From positions 1-10,000 of the forward strand of contig JAIWOG010000107.1 in the NCBI GenBank assembly GCA_020217035.1: DNA of 10,000 nucleotides, read 5' to 3'. This stretch comes from Magnetospirillum sp. GTDB taxonomy: Bacteria; Pseudomonadota; Alphaproteobacteria; Rhodospirillales; Magnetospirillaceae. The notes beneath the pieces were generated by a model that saw only the letters and a program-made list of their open reading frames with translations, did not search any database and was not told the DNA's origin. Below are positions 6,793 to 10,000 of this stretch, in pieces. Within the stretch, counting starts at the first letter, position 1. Each line of letters opens with the position of its first letter. A program made the translations under genes and the position numbers.

Positions 6793-8032
6793 CAAGCGCC
6801 TCCAGCCACGGCGACAGGGTTTGCATCACCGCATCCAGGGCGCCGGCCTCGGCCTCGCTCCACGCCAGGGCATTGGCGCGACTCTCGGCCAGCAAGCCAG
6901 GATCGGCCAACAACCTTGCGACCTGATGGTGCAGATCCTCGGGCGAGCCGACCTGTTGCGCGGCGCCCGCCGCCAGCATGGACGGCACCATGTCGGGGAA
7001 ATTGCTCATACGCGGACCGAACAGCACCGCCGCCCCCAGCCGCGCCGGCTCGAACGGGTTCTGCCCGCCTTCCGCCAACAGGCTTTTGCCCATGAAGACG
7101 ACGGGACACAGGCGGAAGAACAGCCCCAGTTCGCCCATGGTGTCGGCCACGTAAAGCCCGCCGTCCGGCATGGCGCCCGTTGAGCGCAGACGGCAATCGG
7201 GTAATTCGGCGGCGATTTCCGGGCCGCGATGGGGATGGCGGGGAACGATGACGGTCAGCAAGTCGGGGAAGCGGTCCAGCAAGGCAGCATGCACCCTGGC
7301 GACCAGCGCTTCCTCGCCGGCATGGGTGCTGGCGGCCAGCCACAGCGGACGCCCGGCCACCATCGCCCGCAAACGTTCCAATTCCGCCTGGTCGCAGGGC
7401 AAGGGCGGCACCGCTTGCTTCAAATTGCCGACGCACCGGCAATCGCCGCCGCCCAAATGCCGCAAACGGTCGGCGTCACCCGGCGTCTGGCCCAGGCACA
7501 GGTCGAAGCGGCCCAGCATGGTGGCGATGAAGCCCGGGGCCTTCTTCCAGCCTTCCAGGGAACGCGGCGACACCCGGCCTTGCACCAGGATCAGCGGCAC
7601 CTGGCGTTTCTTGATCTCGGTCAGGATGTTGGGCCAGAAATCCGATTCCGCCCACAGCACCAGATCGGGGCGCCAGTGGTCCAGGAAGCGCCGCACCCAG
7701 GCCGGACGGTCGACGGGCACGAATTGGTGGATGGCGCCCACCGGCAGGCGTTGCGCCATCATTTGGGCCGAGGTGACGGTGCCGCTGGTCAACAGCACCT
7801 TCAGCCCCCGGTCCAGCAAACGTTCGATCAACGGCAACAGCGACAGGCATTCGCCGACGCTGGCGCCATGCAGCCACACCAGGGCACCCTCGGGTCGCGC
7901 CTGAGAGGCGATTCCCATGCGTTCGGGAAAACGGGCCGGGTCTTCCTTGCCCTTGGCCATGCGCCGGTTCAGGTAAACCGAAATAGCCGGCCCCAGGACA
8001 TGCGACACGACGCGGTAAAGGCCGTGGATCAT
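6779..8032 (-). CDS. waaA: 3-deoxy-D-manno-octulosonic acid (Kdo) transferase WaaA
   Basis: WaaA (KdtA) adds one or more Kdo residues from CMP-Kdo to the lipid IV-A precursor at the inner membrane. The 417-residue protein starts with a hydrophobic stretch that would anchor it (about 5-20), then RFPERMG (34-40) and HGASVGE at 55-61, whose last residue, E61, corresponds to the catalytic Glu of the family (GT-B fold, GT30). Further on come AESDFWPN, LVQGRVS and the nucleotide-sugar motif GGQNPFEP at 322-329. Length is normal (about 425). The open frame extends upstream to 8671, but the extra 213 codons only shadow the preceding gene. The ATG at 8032 starts the family-like sequence and overlaps the upstream stop as ATGA, so translation is probably coupled. 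How many Kdo units it adds cannot be read from the sequence. Confidence 0.95.
   Translation of the reverse strand: MIHGLYRVVSHVLGPAISVYLNRRMAKGKEDPARFPERMGIASQARPEGALVWLHGASVGECLSLLPLIERLLDRGLKVLLTSGTVTSAQMMAQRLPVGAIHQFVPVDRPAWVRRFLDHWRPDLVLWAESDFWPNILTEIKKRQVPLILVQGRVSPRSLEGWKKAPGFIATMLGRFDLCLGQTPGDADRLRHLGGGDCRCVGNLKQAVPPLPCDQAELERLRAMVAGRPLWLAASTHAGEEALVARVHAALLDRFPDLLTVIVPRHPHRGPEIAAELPDCRLRSTGAMPDGGLYVADTMGELGLFFRLCPVVFMGKSLLAEGGQNPFEPARLGAAVLFGPRMSNFPDMVPSMLAAGAAQQVGSPEDLHHQVARLLADPGLLAESRANALAWSEAEAGALDAVMQTLSPWLEALDASP
6799..6803 (-). promoter_or_regulatory. Shine-Dalgarno site of lpxK
   Basis: GGAGG on the - strand, six bases before the ATG at 6792, lies within the last codons of waaA. 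It favours the ATG over the neighbouring TTG at 6795 as the lpxK start. Confidence 0.7.
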
Positions 8033-8721
8033 GCGGGCTTTACCGGGTCTTCGCCCACCATCTGGTCGGCTTGGTCGCACAGGTCGTTCATCACCTTTTC
8101 CAGGTGCAGCCGCCAGCCTTCCAAATCCTCGTCGCTGGCGTCGCGGGGAACGCTGATCGGTTCGCCCCAGATGAACACCCCCTTGCCGAAGGGCTTGGGC
8201 ACCAAGAAGCGGTCCCAGGAATTCAGCAGACGGCGCGGCGACGCCGAATAGGTGGCGGGAATGATCGGGCAACCCGACAGCTTGGCCAGGGCGATGATGC
8301 CGTCGGTGGCCTGCATGCGCGGTCCCTTGGGGCCGTCGGGGGTGATGCCGACGCAGCCGCCCGACTTCAGCATCTTCAGCAGCGCCCGCAACGCGCCGGC
8401 CCCGCCCCTGGTGCTGGAGCCGGCGATGGTGCTGATGCCGAAATGGGCCGAGGTGCGGGCGATCAGCAAGCCGTCGCGGTGATGGCTGATCAACATGTGG
8501 ATGGGCATGCCGCGCCGCCAGCACTTCATCATCATGATCAGCCGGCCGTGCCAGAACGCCAGGATGAACGGCTTGCCCTGGTCCCAGAACGGTTCCGGCA
8601 CGTGGGCGTTCACCACTCGCCAGCGTCCCGACCGCCACACCAGCCGAATGTAAAGCGACGCCAACCAGCATAAGAAGCCGCGAAGGACTTCGTTCTTGCC
8701 GAGTTGCTTGGCCAGGCTCAA
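8029..8721 (-). CDS. DUF374 (COG2121) lysophospholipid-acyltransferase-like protein
   Basis: A 230-residue protein of the DUF374 family, distantly related to lysophospholipid acyltransferases and of poorly defined substrate. Seen: a hydrophobic N-terminal segment (about 14-30); AFWHGR at 55-60; SHHRDGLLIAR at 79-89; GSSTRGG at 101-107; ITPDGPKGPR at 126-135; and SWDRFLVPKPFGKG at 168-181. These blocks and their order are characteristic of the family. The classic H-X4-D acyltransferase motif is not present: His58, His80 and His81 have no Asp five residues on, although an HHRDG block is there. The TTG at 8721 is chosen because GGAGGG lies five bases upstream and no ATG is available before the conserved region. 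It sits between msbA and waaA, which points to a role with lipid A or another envelope lipid (inference). Its stop overlaps the waaA start. Confidence 0.85.
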   Translation of the reverse strand: MSLAKQLGKNEVLRGFLCWLASLYIRLVWRSGRWRVVNAHVPEPFWDQGKPFILAFWHGRLIMMMKCWRRGMPIHMLISHHRDGLLIARTSAHFGISTIAGSSTRGGAGALRALLKMLKSGGCVGITPDGPKGPRMQATDGIIALAKLSGCPIIPATYSASPRRLLNSWDRFLVPKPFGKGVFIWGEPISVPRDASDEDLEGWRLHLEKVMNDLCDQADQMVGEDPVKPA

Positions 8722-8726
8722 GACCG

Positions 8727-8732
8727 CCCTCC
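8727..8732 (-). promoter_or_regulatory. Strong Shine-Dalgarno site before a TTG start
   Basis: GGAGGG on the - strand, five bases before the TTG at 8721, lies wholly in the 15-base gap after the msbA stop. It decides the start of the DUF374 gene and shows this gene does not rely on coupling alone. Confidence 0.7.
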
Positions 8733-8736
8733 GCCG

Positions 8737-10000
8737 CTAGAAGCCCCGCCCGGCGGCGGCTTCCTCGTGGAACTGCATGGCGTAAAGCCGGGCATATTGG
8801 CCGCCCAGTTCCAAAAGCGCGTTGTGGTCGCCCGATTCCACCACCCGGCCGCGATCCAGCACATGGATCAGGTCGGCACCCACCACGGTGGACAAGCGGT
8901 GGGCGATGACGATGGTGGTGCGGCCCTTCATCAAGTGTTCCAACGCCACCTGCACCTGACGCTCGGATTCGGTGTCCAGGGCACTGGTGGCTTCGTCCAG
9001 CAGCAAGATGGGGGCGTTCTTCAGCATGGCCCTGGCGATGGCCAGTCGCTGGCGCTGGCCGCCCGACAGGTTCAGGCCGCGTTCGCCCACCATGGTGTCG
9101 TAGCCTTCCGGCAAGGACAGGATGAAGTCGTGAGCGGCGGCGGCCTTGGCGGCGGCCTCGATTTCCTCGTCGGTGGCGCCGAAGCGGCCATAGGCGATGT
9201 TGGCGCGGATGGTGTCGTCGAACAGCACGATTTCCTGGCTGACCAGGGAAATGCGCGACCGCAAGCTGTCCAGGGTGACGTCGCGGATGTCGGTGCCGTC
9301 GATGCTGACATGGCCGTCGGTGACGTCGTAGAAGCGCGGCAACAGGTTCAGCACCGTGCTTTTGCCCGCCCCCGAGGCGCCGACCAGGGCCACCGTCTTG
9401 CCGCCGGGAATGTCCATGGTGACGCCGTCCAGCGCCGCCTTGGCGCCGTCATAGGTGAAGAACACGCCTTCGAACCGCACGTTGCCTTCGCGCAGCACCA
9501 GATCCTGGGCACCGGGGCGGTCCTTGATGACGCTGTCGGTGTCAAGGACGGCGAAGCAACGCGACGCGGCGGCCAGACCTTCCTGCAAGTTGGTGTTCAG
9601 GTTGGCCAGGTTCTTGATCGGCCGGTAGGCCAGCATCAGGGCGGTGATGAAGGACAGGAAGGCGCCCGGCGTGGTCGGGCCTTCGATGACGCGCGAACCG
9701 CCATAGACGATGACCACGGTGATGGCGAAGCCGCCCAGGAACTCCATGATCGGGCTGGACGCCGAACGCACGCGGGCCGCCTTGAAGGTCAGGTCGCGCA
9801 ACGTGCCGACCAGACCGCCGACCTTGCGGTTCTCGTAATCCTCCATGCCATAGGCCTTGACCACGCGGATGCCCTGGATGGCCTGTTCCAGATAGATCGT
9901 CAGTTGCGCCTGTTGTTCCTGGGTGTTGGCGCTGACCTTGCGCATGCGCTTGCCCAACCGCGCGATGGGCAGCACGGCGATGGGAAAGAACAGGAAGCTG
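8737..10000 (-). CDS. msbA: MsbA-type lipid A export ABC transporter, C-terminal part (5' end outside window)
   Basis: The frame is open to the right edge, so the N-terminus and first membrane helices are missing; about 420 C-terminal residues are visible. It is a fused half-transporter. The part near the edge holds the end of the membrane domain: a helix ending in FLFFPIAV, cytoplasmic stretches with IRVVKAYGMEDYE, and a helix around GGFAITVVIVYGGS. The ATP-binding domain follows, with Walker A GASGAGKST (bases 9355-9381), Q-loop VSQEIVLFDDTIRANI, signature LSGGQ (9055-9069), Walker B ILLLDEATSALD and the H-loop IAHRLSTV. The Q-loop sequence and overall pattern match MsbA, which flips core-lipid A across the inner membrane as a homodimer. 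The lipid A genes downstream support that over a general multidrug exporter, although the ABCB family is hard to tell apart by sequence. The stop is TAG at 8737-8739. Confidence 0.88.
   Translation of the reverse strand, partial: SFLFFPIAVLPIARLGKRMRKVSANTQEQQAQLTIYLEQAIQGIRVVKAYGMEDYENRKVGGLVGTLRDLTFKAARVRSASSPIMEFLGGFAITVVIVYGGSRVIEGPTTPGAFLSFITALMLAYRPIKNLANLNTNLQEGLAAASRCFAVLDTDSVIKDRPGAQDLVLREGNVRFEGVFFTYDGAKAALDGVTMDIPGGKTVALVGASGAGKSTVLNLLPRFYDVTDGHVSIDGTDIRDVTLDSLRSRISLVSQEIVLFDDTIRANIAYGRFGATDEEIEAAAKAAAAHDFILSLPEGYDTMVGERGLNLSGGQRQRLAIARAMLKNAPILLLDEATSALDTESERQVQVALEHLMKGRTTIVIAHRLSTVVGADLIHVLDRGRVVESGDHNALLELGGQYARLYAMQFHEEAAAGRGF

Noticed and set aside
4928..8251. A chain of long + strand open frames (4928-5983, 5980-7095, 7229-8251) opposite the lipid A genes.
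   Set aside because: Their translations are rich in His, Gln, Gly and Arg with no recognisable domain, and they lie opposite strongly supported genes. This is the usual effect of high third-position GC.
8033..8671. In-frame open extension of the waaA frame upstream by 213 codons.
   Set aside because: It runs through the DUF374 gene in another frame, has an Arg/His-rich non-protein-like composition, and the WaaA-like sequence begins at the ATG at 8032, which overlaps the upstream stop as ATGA.

Overview
The window is high-GC, densely coding DNA that reads like an alphaproteobacterium. The closest mental match is the Rhodospirillales (Magnetospirillum-like), but this is inferred from gene content and codon style only; no database search was possible. 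Two gene groups point towards each other and meet at a 65-bp gap around 4902-4966.

The left half (about 1-4901, + strand) starts with the 3' end of a surface-protein gene whose C-terminus looks tentatively flagellin-like. A tight three-gene sugar-nucleotide cluster follows: a PseB-type UDP-GlcNAc 4,6-dehydratase, a Gfo/Idh/MocA-family NAD(P)-dependent oxidoreductase, and a 681-residue fusion of an SpsF-type cytidylyltransferase with a glutamate-1-semialdehyde-aminomutase-like class III aminotransferase. The spacings are 10 nt and then an ATGA overlap, so the three are probably one transcript. Together they look like part of a pathway for an activated amino sugar, perhaps for flagellin or other surface glycosylation. 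The set is not the standard pseudaminic or legionaminic acid set, and this is the most interesting part of the window.

The right half (4967 to the right edge, - strand) is a lipid A/Kdo operon read from right to left: an MsbA-type lipid A flippase (5' end outside the window), a DUF374 (COG2121) acyltransferase-like protein, the Kdo transferase WaaA, the lipid A 4'-kinase LpxK, and an LpxL/HtrB-type late acyltransferase. Genes overlap by a few bases or lie 15 nt apart, which suggests translational coupling. The products would phosphorylate, Kdo-modify, acylate and export lipid A at the inner membrane.

No tRNA, rRNA, CRISPR array, insertion sequence or sizeable repeat was seen. No stretch of 300 bases lacks a gene. 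Many long antisense open frames are present, but they behave like the usual GC-rich shadows.
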